NCBI RefSeq assembly: GCF_034190915.1
Contig: NW_026947506.1
Span: 9,671,501-9,735,500 of the forward strand
Length of the DNA: 64,000 bases
Direction: 5' to 3'
From: Cavia porcellus
Taxonomy: Eukaryota > Chordata > Mammalia > Rodentia > Caviidae
Positions 34,247-45,409 of this stretch are shown here, in pieces. Position numbers and translations under genes: made by a program. The notes under the pieces are model-generated. The model was given only the letters and a program-made list of their open reading frames with translations, had not been told where the DNA came from and ran no database searches. How positions within the stretch are numbered: position 1 is the first letter of the stretch; each line of letters starts with the position of its first letter.

Positions 34247-35868
34247 TGAGATAACTATCTTAAATATATACGCACCAAACTCCAGAGCACCCAGTTATAT
34301 AAAACAATTATTAACAGAAATGAAAACTCAAATTATCAGTAACACAATTGTAACAGGAGACCTTAATACACCACTGACATCAAGGGACAGATCAACCAGA
34401 CAGAAAATGAGCAAAGAAATAACAGAACTGAATCACACCTGTGTACAAATGGGTTTGATAGACATATACAGAATGTTCCACCCAACAACATCAGAATACA
34501 CATTCTTCTCAGCAGTACATGGATCATTTTCTAAAATAGACCATATATTAGCTCACAGAACATATTTAAGCAAATGCAAAAGAGTTGAAATCATCCCTTG
34601 CATATTATCGGATCATAGCACTCTGAAATTAGAAATTAATGACAAAGGATACTGCAAAAATTCCGCAAACACATGGAAACTAAATAACACACTCTTGAGT
34701 AATCAGTGGGTCACAGAAGAAATTAAAGAAGAAATTAAACAATACCTAAAAGAAAATGAAAATGCAGATACAACTTACCGGAATCTGTGGGATGCAATGA
34801 AAGCTGTTCTGAGAGGAAAATTTATTGCACTGAGTTCCCACATCAGGAAAACAGAACGATTACAAATAAATAACTTGATGCTACACCTCAAACAGCTAGA
34901 AAAAGAAGAGCAAGTCAAGCCCAAAGCCAAAAGAAGAGAAGAAATTATAAAAATCAGAACAGAAATCAATGCAATAGAGACTAAGAAAACAATCCAAAGA
35001 ATCAACGAATCAAAGAGTTGGTTCTTTGAAAGAATAAATAAAATCGATAAGCCCCTAGCCAACCTTATTAAAAAAAGGAAAGAAAAAGCTCAAATTCATG
35101 CAATAAGAAATGAAAAAGGAGAAATCACTACAGACCCAATAGAAATACAGAGGATCATCAACACCTATTTCGAAAACCTCTACTCTCAAAAGTTTGAAAA
35201 CACAGAACAAATAGACAGATTCTTAGAAGCATATGAAGTACCAAAGCTAGATCAAGAGGATATAAAACTGTTGAATAATCCAATCTCTGCTAATGAAATT
35301 GAGAATGTAATTGGGTCCTTGCCCACCAAGAAGAGCCCAGGCCCAGATGGATTCACTGCAGAATTCTACAAGAAATATAAAGAAGACCTAATGCCGACAC
35401 TCCTCAAACTATTCAATGAAATTGAAAGGGAAGCAATCCTTCCTAAGTCATTCCTGGAAGCAAATATTACTCTAGTACCAAAACCTGAGAAAGACCCAAC
35501 TATAAAAGAGAACTATAGACCGATCTCCCTAATGAACACAGATGCAAAAATCCTCAATAAAATATTGGCAAATAGGATCCAGCAAATCATCAAGAAGATT
35601 ATACACCATGACCAAGTGTGATTCATCCCAGGAATGCAAGGATGGTTCAACATACGCAAATCAATAAATGTAATCCACCATATCAATAAAGCCAAAAATA
35701 AGAATCACATGATCATCTCTATAGATGCAGAAAAAGCCTTCGATAAGGTCCAACACTTATTCATGATAAGAACTCTACAGAAAATTGGAATAAATGGTCT
35801 TTACCTCAATATAATAAAGGCCATTTATGACAAACCAACAGCCAGCATCATACTAAATGGCCAAAAAT
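34247..35868 (+). pseudogene. L1 ORF2 endonuclease to mid-RT part (inverted segment)
   Basis: A 463-codon open frame (34,230-35,621) covers the C-terminal half of the endonuclease ([42 protein letters not shown]) and the first RT block ([30 protein letters not shown]). A TGA at 35,619-35,621 stands where a glycine codon is expected before [11 protein letters not shown]. Reading continues in the same frame to the end of the inverted piece. The N-terminal part of the endonuclease is missing. Confidence 0.9.
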
Positions 35869-35883
35869 TGTGTATGCATTTCA

Positions 35884-36245
35884 AATGCCCACTTTTGGAT
35901 TGCATATTTGAATTTTGGGGATGTGGGTTGTTTTAATTCTTTATGTATTCTAGATATAAGTCTTTTGTGTGAGGACCAACTGCCTATAGCTTTTTTCAAC
36001 TCTGTGGGTCCCCTTTTTATTGTGTTGGTGATTTCCTTTTTTGCACAGAAGTTCTTTAATAAGGTTCGATCTCATTTGCTGATTCTTTTTAGTATTTCTC
36101 ATGCAGTCTGGGGTTTGTTCATGAAGTCTCTTTTCTATACCTTTGTCTTCAAGATTTCTACCTCTTTTCTCTTCCAGTAGATTTAGTGTGTGTGTTTTAA
36201 TATTTAGATCTTTGATCAAGTTTGAATTTAGTTTCGTGTCATACT
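35884..36245 (-). mobile_element. Old L1 ORF2 3' fragment, part 2
   Basis: Continues the remnant broken at 31,203. The minus frame at 35,950-36,282 contains LIKDLNIKTHTLNLLEEKRG, a recognisable ORF2 stretch, with frame breaks. Confidence 0.75.
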
Positions 36246-36980
36246 CATAAGTGAAATAAGCTAGACCCACATGAGTAAACATTGTATTGTCTCACGGTGA
36301 GAAAATAGAAATTATAAACAAGATCCAAAATGTAAATGGATACTATGAATAGGGAAAAAAGTGTTCAAAAGAAAAGAAAAAATGTAATGGGAAAGATGGA
36401 AATGGAAAGGAAGGAAAAGAAAAATGTGTATAACACACAAGATAGATAAGATACTTATACAGATATTTTCTCTTGGTTCACTGAAGAAGATTTGTGTAAT
36501 AATGTTTTGGATAATATTTCATGTTTATGTGTTGTACCCTGAACCATTACTATGAGTATAACAGTAAGCAATATATTACTGTTGTTCTCCTACTAAGCCT
36601 GTTTTGGATCCCTGTTTGAGATTTTTTTTTCTGTTTAAAATAGGAAAGTTAAGTAGTTCTTAAATTTATGGTCAACAAATAATCTATAATGATATCACAA
36701 AGATTAAAAATAATAAAACAAAGCACATCATGGTGGAAAATTATCTTTAAAAAGGAAGGAAGAAAGAAGGAAAGAAGAAACACCGAGACAAGGAAAGAAG
36801 GAAAGAAGGAGGGATCTTGAAAATAACTGGAAGAGATGGAAATAGTACGATTTTACTATAAAAAATGCTTTGAGTGTAAACGCAATAACTTTGGTAATTA
36901 AAATGCAGAGAGTAACTGTGTGAAAACAAGCAAAAAGCAAACACAAGCCCCAACTCTGTGCCACCTAAAAAGAGTATGTT
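36245..36980. other. Inverted duplicon flank with GGAA-rich tract, no gene
   Basis: Reverse complement of about 18.93-19.56 kb. A purine-rich GGAAG/AAGG tract lies at about 36,750-36,815, the counterpart of the pyrimidine stretch near 18,985-19,005. No gene is seen. Confidence 0.55.
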
Positions 36981-37735
36981 TTACCTGGCAGAACATACAT
37001 AGATCAAATATGAAATGAAAGAACAGCAGGCATATGCTTAGATAAAGTAAAATTTAAATCGAATAATTTAATAAGAGAAAAAATCCCTATAAAATGCTAA
37101 AGGGTGTACTCACCAAGAGCTTATTTCAATCATAAATATATAACACCTAAACATAAAAAGCAAATATTAATAGGCTACACATAATTATAATATTATTCAG
37201 TCAGAAAATCAATAATGAAACATTGGACTTAAACTATATAATAGACCAAAGAGGTCTAACACACACAGAAAGCATTCCACCAAATAGTAGCCAAATACAC
37301 ACCCTCAGAGGCACTCACGGAAATGTTCTCTGTGCCAGGTCACTATCCAAGTCTTATAATTTTAGGCACTTTGAATACCCATAAAGCATGTTTTCTGATT
37401 AACATTGTGTGAGCCTAGAAATAATTGCACAACTACGTGCAAATTGGTCAATGTTATCCCGAGCCACAAATGGGAGAAAGAATAAACAAAAAGGGAAATT
37501 AAGACAAATCTTGAGACAACTGAAAATGGAAACGTAAGGTGCTGAAACTTGTGGAGCTCAGCAAAAGAAGGGCAGAGGTAGTCTATCATGGAATAAAGAT
37601 GCTCCGTGGTTTGATTTGAGAAGCAGTTACATGGTTGGTTCTTTTTGTAAACAGCATCAACTTGTACATGTGTGACTTGTGCATTTTACAGTGTGTAAAT
37701 TATAATTCAATAAAGAAAATGACAGCTAAAAAGAA
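36980..37735 (+). mobile_element. Ancient L1 ORF2 fragment (inverted copy) ending at an L1 empty site
   Basis: Reverse complement of 18,035-18,935. At about 37,735 it continues directly into the equivalent of 8,340. This join is the pre-insertion state of the large L1 in copies A and C. Confidence 0.6.
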
Positions 37736-39790
37736 AACCATGACATTTAATTACATTTTAAAAGTATTTCTGTTGTTTAGAGATGATTTTATTAATGTGT
37801 ATTTTGGGATTGTACTCATTTTATGACATCAGACAATCATGCCACATCCACTAGTGCAGATTCTCACAGAGCATCCTGAAGGTAACTGAGATTACAGAAC
37901 ACCTTACCAAATGCAGTGAGATGACACTTAGGATGCATTTCTATCAACATTTTCCATTTCCTACAATGAAACATGTGATTACCTTTGGGAATGTGCTGCA
38001 CCATTGATTCAAACTTTCTTCCCTCTGCCTCCTCTAATGAAGTCTGAGTGCCAGGGGTTTGTCCATGTGGACCTGCCTGACCTCACTACAGATGGCAAGT
38101 AGTCCTGTGGTCACACAGTGCAAAGAGATTAAGGCACAGTTTTGCTTATGACTGCAGCAATCCCACCTGTGCACAAAGGTGGGCTACATCTAGGTGGCTG
38201 GAAAGTGGCCCTGTAAACACATAAATCTGACCTTGGTTTTCTTGTTTTTCTAAGTTTGCTTTTTGTTTTGGTGGAGGATGGGAGAACCAGCAAACAAGGT
38301 TGACATTCACAGTGAAGTATGCCATCGTGTTGCATGGAATGAATGACCATGTCACACCGATGAACAGGAATATGATCAAGATTTCTACATTGTTACAATG
38401 CAAATGCTAGTGTGAGTGTGAGGTATTTTGTACTATACTTTTGGTCTAGATGGTTTAGATGGACTTAAAAATCTTGAGAAAGGAGAAAGTATGATTCTCT
38501 GTCCTCCACAGTGTATAAAACTCTGTCTTCTTCAATAATAGTCAATAATTTTCCATTAATTTAAGATATCAGATATTGATTGACTGTTTTGTAGATGAAA
38601 GATAGGTTGATTTCAGTGAAGAATGCCCTCATTTTTTAATACATGAGAAAGAACACAGAAGCACATAAACAGAGAAGTTCTCTTTCCTAGAACGACTTCT
38701 TGTGAGTACTTGATGCTGTATTGATTGGTAACTTAGTGAGTCACATGTTTAAACCAGCGACTGCTTATGTGCAAGCTGGTACTGTGGGTCATGCATACAA
38801 ACACCGATTTGAACAAATGAAAGAATTAACTCAAACAGTGTATAAGTTGATGTCTGGCTTGCTAAAGCATTATTTCCAGCAGATGCTATGGCCCCTCCCC
38901 CTAGATTAAACATCAATTCATCTGCTCCCAGGCCAGATTGTGGCTTAAAAATCAAAATTCTTCAACTAATTGCAAGGAGCATTCAGGTGTGATTCCAGCC
39001 ACCCCAAATTTTTCCACCATAGTAATCATGTCCACAGAGGGCCAAATGTTCTGTCTGTGGTGGGAATTACCAATGCACAATGTTGTCTATTATGTGCATA
39101 CTTTTAGTTGTATATTTTGTTTTCACATAAAAACTAACTTTTGTTTTGCTTTTCTTACCTTATGGGGTATTAGTAAAAGACACTAGATACTATTTTCCCG
39201 AAAAACTAAATAATATATAAAATTGATTCTCAAAAGCAGCAACACAAGAACAGAAGAGCAGAACCAATACAGTTCAACATCTAACAGTCTAACAAAGGAA
39301 CATTTCAATATCATTTATAATAAAATATTTAAATGTAGAACACAGTTGTTCACCCAAAAGTATAATTTCACATAGAGTTTCAGCTGTATTTTAGACAGAG
39401 ATCAATATTTACTTTTGGTGACAATCTGTTTTTGTACATAACTGCAGTGTGTAATGATCACATTCACTGTGGGGAGATTGTAGAGGTACATAGCACATCT
39501 CAATTCTTAATTTTGTGTCCTTTTCTCAGGTCCACTTTCCATGCTCGTGACCACTCTTCTTCCCTCTCCGTCTCCAAACACTTTTTTCCATCTTTTCTTC
39601 AACTTTTTTTCACTCATTTTCCTTTCCTTCCTTCTTTCTTCCTCCACCTTGGTTCACTTTCTCATTCACTTTCTCATTTGAAAAACGTCTCCACATTTCC
39701 TAAGACCTATCCTTCCTTTCTCTCTTCCTTTATACTTTGTAGCTTCTCATAGTCAAAGAGGGTTGACAGCAGACAGACAAAGGAAGATAA
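37735..39790. other. Inverted duplicon flank upstream of the OR pseudogene
   Basis: Reverse complement of about 5.74-8.34 kb. Bases 39,060-39,125 match the start of the decayed OR fragment of copy A. Bases 39,540-39,740 are pyrimidine-rich and end in CTTTGTAG and CTTCTCATAG, both plausible as ancestral splice acceptors. No intact gene. Confidence 0.5.
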
Positions 39791-39792
39791 AG

Positions 39793-40705
39793 ATGGAGAT
39801 AAGCAATGGGACAGCTGTCCAGGAGTTCACCCTGGAGGGATTCCCTGAGGTCTGGCCCTGGAGAAGGTCCTCTTCATGCTACTCCATCACGGGGAACTCA
39901 CTCATCATCACCATCACCTGGGCTGACTGCCTCCACACCCCTATGTACTTCTTCCTCAGTGCTTTCTCTTTCTGTGAATGTGGTTTCATCACCACAGTTA
40001 TTCCTGAACTGCTAAACCCATTTCTTTTAGTACAGCAAAACACTTGTTTCAATTCTTGTCTCATACAGGCATTTTCTATTTTGTTTCTTGGGTCAACAAT
40101 TTTCTTCCTCATGGCTGGGATGTCCTTGAATTGACACCTGGCCATTAGCAACACTCTCCACTACCCAGCCATCATGAACCTGAGGATCTTCTTTTTTCTG
40201 ATTTTCTTCTGCTACTTTTTGTCCTTCACTCTTATCACTGGGCTAGTCCTGCAGGTTTCCAGGCTGCCCTTCTGAGGCCCCAGTGTCATCCCTCACTTCT
40301 TCTGTGACCTTGGCTCTCTGAACCATCCTCCTGTTCTAACCCCAGATCTATGGAAATTCTGACTTTTGCCCTAGCTTTGTTCATCTTGTTTACTTCCCTC
40401 CTGATTAATATCATCACTTACAGCAAACAGTGGTCACAGTCCTGGGTCTCCTGTTAGCCAAGGAGCTGCAGAAAGCCTTCTCCACCTGAATCGCTCATCT
40501 ACTCATCCTTTCTCAGATATATAGAAGCTGCATCCTCACGTATGTGAAGCCAAAGCAAACCAGCAGGCTGGACTCCAACTGAGAGGCTGCTCTGCTGAAC
40601 ATGGTGGTGACCACGCTGCTGAACCCCATCATCTACACCCTGAGCTACAAGCAGTTGCACCAGGATCTGACGGATACTGTGTCCAGGGTGAAGTTGAAGA
40701 AATCG
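39793..40705 (+). pseudogene. Olfactory receptor pseudogene
   Basis: Starts like OR-1 (MEISNGTAVQEFTLEGFPE), then decays. Most of TM1 is deleted, the RR before LHTPMYF is missing, and the DRY region is destroyed (MSLN followed by a stop at 40,132-40,134). Further stops include one in the second extracellular loop (near 40,274), and the terminal stop of the family is lost. The N-terminal third is close to OR-1. The middle (ITGLVLQVSRLPF) is closer to the decayed OR fragments at 6.7 and 53.8 kb, and the end again reads like OR-1 and OR-3 (TSRLDSN, VVTTLLNPIIYTL). Confidence 0.92.
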
Positions 40706-42616
40706 TTTCAGAGCTTTGCGGAGTTGATGAGTCTTCCTGGTCATTTAACTCAACATGCCATCATGTTTTAATCTCCTCTGTAGAACCTGCACCTGCAATG
40801 ATCTTGATTATCCTAAATTTCACCTTAAGTGGCTGCTACTTTTCCTTGCAATTCCTTTCAGTATATCCCAACTTAGATTTGTTCTTCATTTTGTGCTGAA
40901 GTTTTGGTTTTGTACACATCCATTTCTGAAAGTTTTGTCCAGAAATTTGTAGTGAGTCTAGTGGATTCTAATGGAATAAGGACTCTTCCCTATTTGTATC
41001 TGCAGATTCAACTAATCATGGAGGGAGAACGTTTGGAAAGAAACTAGAACTATGAATTCAGCATGTACGGACACTCCTCTTGTAATTGGACCCTAAATAA
41101 TACTTTGAACAAATATTCACATAGGATTTATATTTTTTGGTTTATAAGAGGTGATTTAAAGCACTATAGAAGTCTGATCACCGTAACATTCACATACAAT
41201 GTCATTTTAGCTAGGCAACTCCAATCTCCATGGGCTTTGATGGCTACCAATGGAAAACTGTGGTGTAAACTTTGTAATCTAAGGACTAAGAAGTTGCCAG
41301 TCAGACTTAATAGTTTATGTTCATGAACATTCTCATGGTTGGATTTTCTGAGTGCTAACAAAACAGAAATCTTTCTTTACTCTGTAGAAGGCAAGTCTCA
41401 AAATTTCTGAAATTGTTTCTGAAAGTTTATAAACAATGATGCAATAGGCTTATAAAAACCAGTTTCCTTAATCATTATCCATTAATTGTTTCTGTTTATG
41501 CAAATGAATCTCCAGTAATATTCCTTGCTTCTGTTTTGGGATCTGTTGGTTTTAAAGAGGCAAACATCTCAAAGATACTGGGTGATTGAAATGGACCCTT
41601 TCATTTAAACACTTCTCAGCCTAATGAGTGTGTCTGATAAAAAATCTTTAAAACTTTCTTTAAACTGTGAAAAACGTTTAAATTTGTGCAATTTTCTTGT
41701 AATTGATGTTGCCAATTCCTGGATGCAACAGATTGCTGAAAGACAGGTGGTCAATATCAGCTTCCTAGGAAGCCCACTATTTAGCTCTTGTGTCTCTCTG
41801 AGACAAAAGTCTCCTTTTCCCAGTAAATATATTCTACTCTTAATCTCCATTGTTACTAAAATCCATTCTCCCATTTGAGAGAACACGAAGTTGTACAAGA
41901 CATATAGTAGGTTGATAGATTCTTTCCCTTGTATCATTTGGTGATCATTGGATGGTGATGAGTTGGTTAAAATTAGACATGTACTTCACTCATTCATCTC
42001 TGCTTGACAGTTCTTGAAGATAGAACATGTTAATATGTCACAGTGTACATGCAGTCCAACTAAATGCTATCAGACTGAGTCAGCTCAGAGCACCTTTAAG
42101 TTGCAGCTGATCTGATCAGTCAAGGCTGAGTCTAATGATCTGTGTGGTGGGGTGGGTCAGCACGTTGTGTTTTAACAAAGCACCAGAATGTTGATTTTTA
42201 ATATGAATGTCACACTACCATATTTGAGGGTGAATATAATATTATTAATTTTAGGCAGCCTGAAGATAGACAGGGGAAAGCCAATTCCCAAGGGAGCACA
42301 AACAATCCCCGCTCAAGACCTGTGCTGTTTTAACAGCCAGACAGGAGATTGGAGAAGATATTTTCCAAGAAAGCGTCTTTGAAGGGCCAAGAAGGACAAA
42401 AATGAAGCCCTTTATTTATTGTAAATAGTCAGATATTAATAAAAAAGATGAAAATCCATCTGGTTTCCTAGATCATTTACTAGAGGCATAGGTAAAACAA
42501 ATGTCCATACCTCATGATTCAATAGGATTGATAATACTTAAAGATATGTTTATTACCCAGTCAGTCCAAGATATTAAGAAAGACTTATGAAAGATAGCTT
42601 TAGCTGTTTTTGTAAA
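40706..42616. other. OR pseudogene 3' flank and unassigned sequence
   Basis: I see no gene. Frames up to 110 codons (for example 41,605-41,937 minus) have no recognisable domains and overlap frames on the other strand. There may be old repeats, but none is identified with confidence. Confidence 0.35.
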
Positions 42617-42630
42617 GAATTAAGATGTGT

Positions 42631-43012
42631 TATTGCTTTCATTGTTTTCTTTTGATTGACTTTATTCTAGCTTGTTTTGTTTGATTTTCTTATTTCTGAT
42701 GGTACAGGCGGCTACTTTGAGGATAATAAGGGGGATTATGGTAGCCTCTCTTGTTTCCCTATTATACTGTTTCAAAGCCTGTAATGTTTTCACTGTTATG
42801 TTTTGACTGGTTTTGTTCTGTCCTCTTCTATTTGATTTTATTATGCCTGACAGTATGGGTAGTTACTTTCAAGATAACAAAAGACATTATGGTAGACATT
42901 GCTGATTTCCTTTTATCTTGATTTGAAATCCTGTACCACATTCATTATTTTGTTTTTATTAACTCTATTCTGTTTGTTTGATTTTATTCTTTAAAATAAA
43001 AAAGTAAAAAAT
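42631..43012 (+). mobile_element. 5'-truncated L1/HAL1 3'UTR insertion
   Basis: A 382-bp piece with three 3'UTR repeat-like units (the phrase GATTTTATTATGCCTGACAG and variants) and an A-rich end. It is flanked by a perfect 14-bp direct repeat, GAATTAAGATGTGT, at 42,617-42,630 and 43,013-43,026. Confidence 0.85.
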
Positions 43013-43821
43013 GAATTAAGATGTGTGATGTACATGTACTATCTCCCCACAATAAATGCAATCACTATATACAAAAAAGACTGTCACCAAGAAATGATTA
43101 ATTAGAAGATCAAGGATGGTGGATAGATAACAACTGGCTACAGAGGCTCCCTGAGATAGTCAACTTAGAATTCAACATAATACAGAGTGGGGAGCCCCAA
43201 ACAGAGGGAGATGAATTCTCTTGTCCCAAGAAGTAATTAAGATGACTTGCTGAGCCATCTGTGGTCCTGCTACTTTGAATCACTGGAGGTGCCATTACAT
43301 TGAGTTTGGGGGTCAGCGAGCTGAAAAAAGAGCTGAGTTGGCAGGGTGTCTACATCAACCTGTGGTGAGTGTTGGGAGTGAAGCCATTCCATAAATAGGG
43401 GGGCTCCAGCAGATTACATTCAGGGACCTGGCAGGACTGGCAAGTAAAAGGGGCAGCTGTGACTTCAGTCAATTGTTCCCTTTCCTAATGGGATTGGTGG
43501 AGTGAGCTAGTCCTGGGTCATGTGACCTGGATAAGCCCCAGTAGGTTATCCAAAAATCAAGTCCCTACAATGGTGGTGCACACTAACCACACTAACCCAG
43601 TGAAGCCTCAGAAGTTTGACTGATCCGGAGGGAAGTCAGTACAACTAATACAGTGCAGGCCACAGCAGCTTGACTGACCTGGAGGGGAAGGGCCAGCATA
43701 CGCTGTCCCTGTCTGCAACTCACTAACACACTGCAGTGTGAAGGGTCATTTAGCCAGCACGCTTCAGAAGAATTGTAACAAGCAAAGAAAGAAACCGAGG
43801 CCTCTTGGAGGAAGTAAAAAG

Positions 43822-44933
43822 ATGGGAAGAGGAAGCAACAGTAAAAAGTCCCCAAGTCACAACCCTGAGAACACTGAACCAGGACAGGTAAATATAAAGG
43901 AGAATGAGAACAGCAAACATGCAATATCACACATAGTGCCAGTGGACATAAAGAGATATATTCGGGACCTCATACACCACTTCATAAATGAAATATTTAG
44001 CCAAATAAAGCAAGATATAAGAAGATTAATAAAAGAGATACTAAGCATCCCTCAAGCAGACATACATGAGGGAAGTGAGAATTCAAAACAAGAAGAGAAC
44101 CATTTGATGAAGAATATAAAAACATAGAATACATGAAACAGATTCAAAGAGATCACCAGTACAGTGAAAAGCCTGTGGAAAGATGGTAAATCAGCTTGAA
44201 AGAAACTAAGGATAGATTATCCAAACTGGAGGACAATTTTGCAATGTGGGATTATGAAAGTAAAAACTTTTAAAAAATAACAAGGAAACAAGCAGTAACA
44301 GTACAAAGTCTAGAAGATGACAAAAGAATCTATAACTTGAGAATAAAGAATGGGAATGAAGAAGCTGGAGTACAAACAAAGGAATTACGAAGTTTATTCA
44401 CAGAAATAATTAAGGAAAACTTCTCAAACATAGGAAAAGGAAATGATATTTGGATATATGAGGCATACAGAACTCCAGCCACCTACAACCAAAACAGAAC
44501 CACATCCAGGCATATAATAATCAAAATCCCAGAAATTCAACATAAGAACAGAATATTAAAAGCTATTAGAGACAAGAAACAGATATCCTATAGAAGAAGG
44601 CCCATCATAATAATGGCAGACTTCTTGATGCAAACCATCAAGTCAAGAAGAGCCTGGAGTGAAGTATTCCAAGCCCTGAAAGAAAATAAACTCCACCCCA
44701 GATTGATATACCCTGCTAAACTGTCCCTAGAAATTAATGGAGAAACAAGATGCTTCCAAGACAAAGAGGCACTTGGGAAATTTGCAACCACCAATCAAAC
44801 TCTACAGAGAATACTCCAGCACATTCTTGAGAGAAAGAAAAGTACTAAGAATCTAGGAACTGTGGCAGAAGAGGCCTTAATGAATGGAGCATACAATAGA
44901 ATGAAGAAGATAAGCACACCACTGATGGCATAA
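43822..44933 (+). pseudogene. L1 ORF1 of HAL1-like copy 1, frameshifted
   Basis: Begins MGRGSNSKKSPSHNPENTE, matching the start of the intact ORF1 at 57,304. A frameshift near 44,095-44,105 ends the first frame at 44,127. A second frame (44,337-44,933) carries the RNA-binding and C-terminal regions with YRTPATYNQNRTTSRHIIIK and ADFLMQTIKSRRAW. The region between (coiled coil) is in other frames. Not functional. Confidence 0.85.
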
Positions 44934-45409
44934 AAAAGAGCATAACAGAAATGACGCAGAGAAGATTTTATTTAAAACTGATATGATTGATAGTATCAGG
45001 TCTGAGAGTATAGGCAACTACACTGAAGATGAAAGAACTCTATGATACACATTCTGGTTTGATAACTGCCTATTTTTGAAGTTCTATACTATATACAAAG
45101 TTGTGTTTTTATTAATACTGTTATGTACTAATATATTCAATTATACTATGTCTGATGATATAGCCAATTCTATTGGCGATAACAAGAGACAACAGAAGAA
45201 CCATGGTAGAACTCTTTGTGCAATGGTCTTATGTGTTTGTTTCATTTCATGTGTTTATAAGAATATGTTTTGTTTTGCCTTGCTTTTTTTGTTTCTCCCT
45301 GTAATATAGAAAGAATACACATACATGTTAAGACTCATGCATGTGTAGAAATCTACAGTTTATGAGAACTGATCTTATGACACATGATGAAATGAAGAGG
45401 TATTTTGAA

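Larger units (their letters stand above)
31203..35868 (-). mobile_element. Young L1, 5'-truncated and 5'-inverted
   Basis: Flanked by a perfect 15-bp direct repeat, TGTGTATGCATTTCA, at 31,188-31,202 and 35,869-35,883. The 3' end with a T-run (poly-A on the L1 strand) is at 31,214-31,224. The minus-strand part runs to about 34,246 and holds the 3'UTR and the last part of ORF2. The part 34,247-35,868 is in plus orientation and holds the endonuclease to mid-RT region. The two parts meet within RT: the inverted piece ends at a [18 protein letters not shown] stretch, and the minus part begins at the following [16 protein letters not shown] motif. This is the arrangement left by twin priming. Confidence 0.93.
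29800..40705. repeat. Inverted OR duplicon copy D
   Basis: Read in reverse complement, this interval runs collinearly with 4.8-8.34 kb and then jumps directly to 18.03-21.4 kb. It is therefore an inverted copy that spans the insertion site of the large L1 in copy A without containing that L1. It holds the OR pseudogene at 39.8 kb, an ORF2 remnant split by a young L1 (31.2-35.87 kb), and a B1. Some examples are clear by eye: 38,129-38,403 against 7,746-7,949, and 30,340-30,640 against 1,140-1,480, both reversed. Confidence 0.7.
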
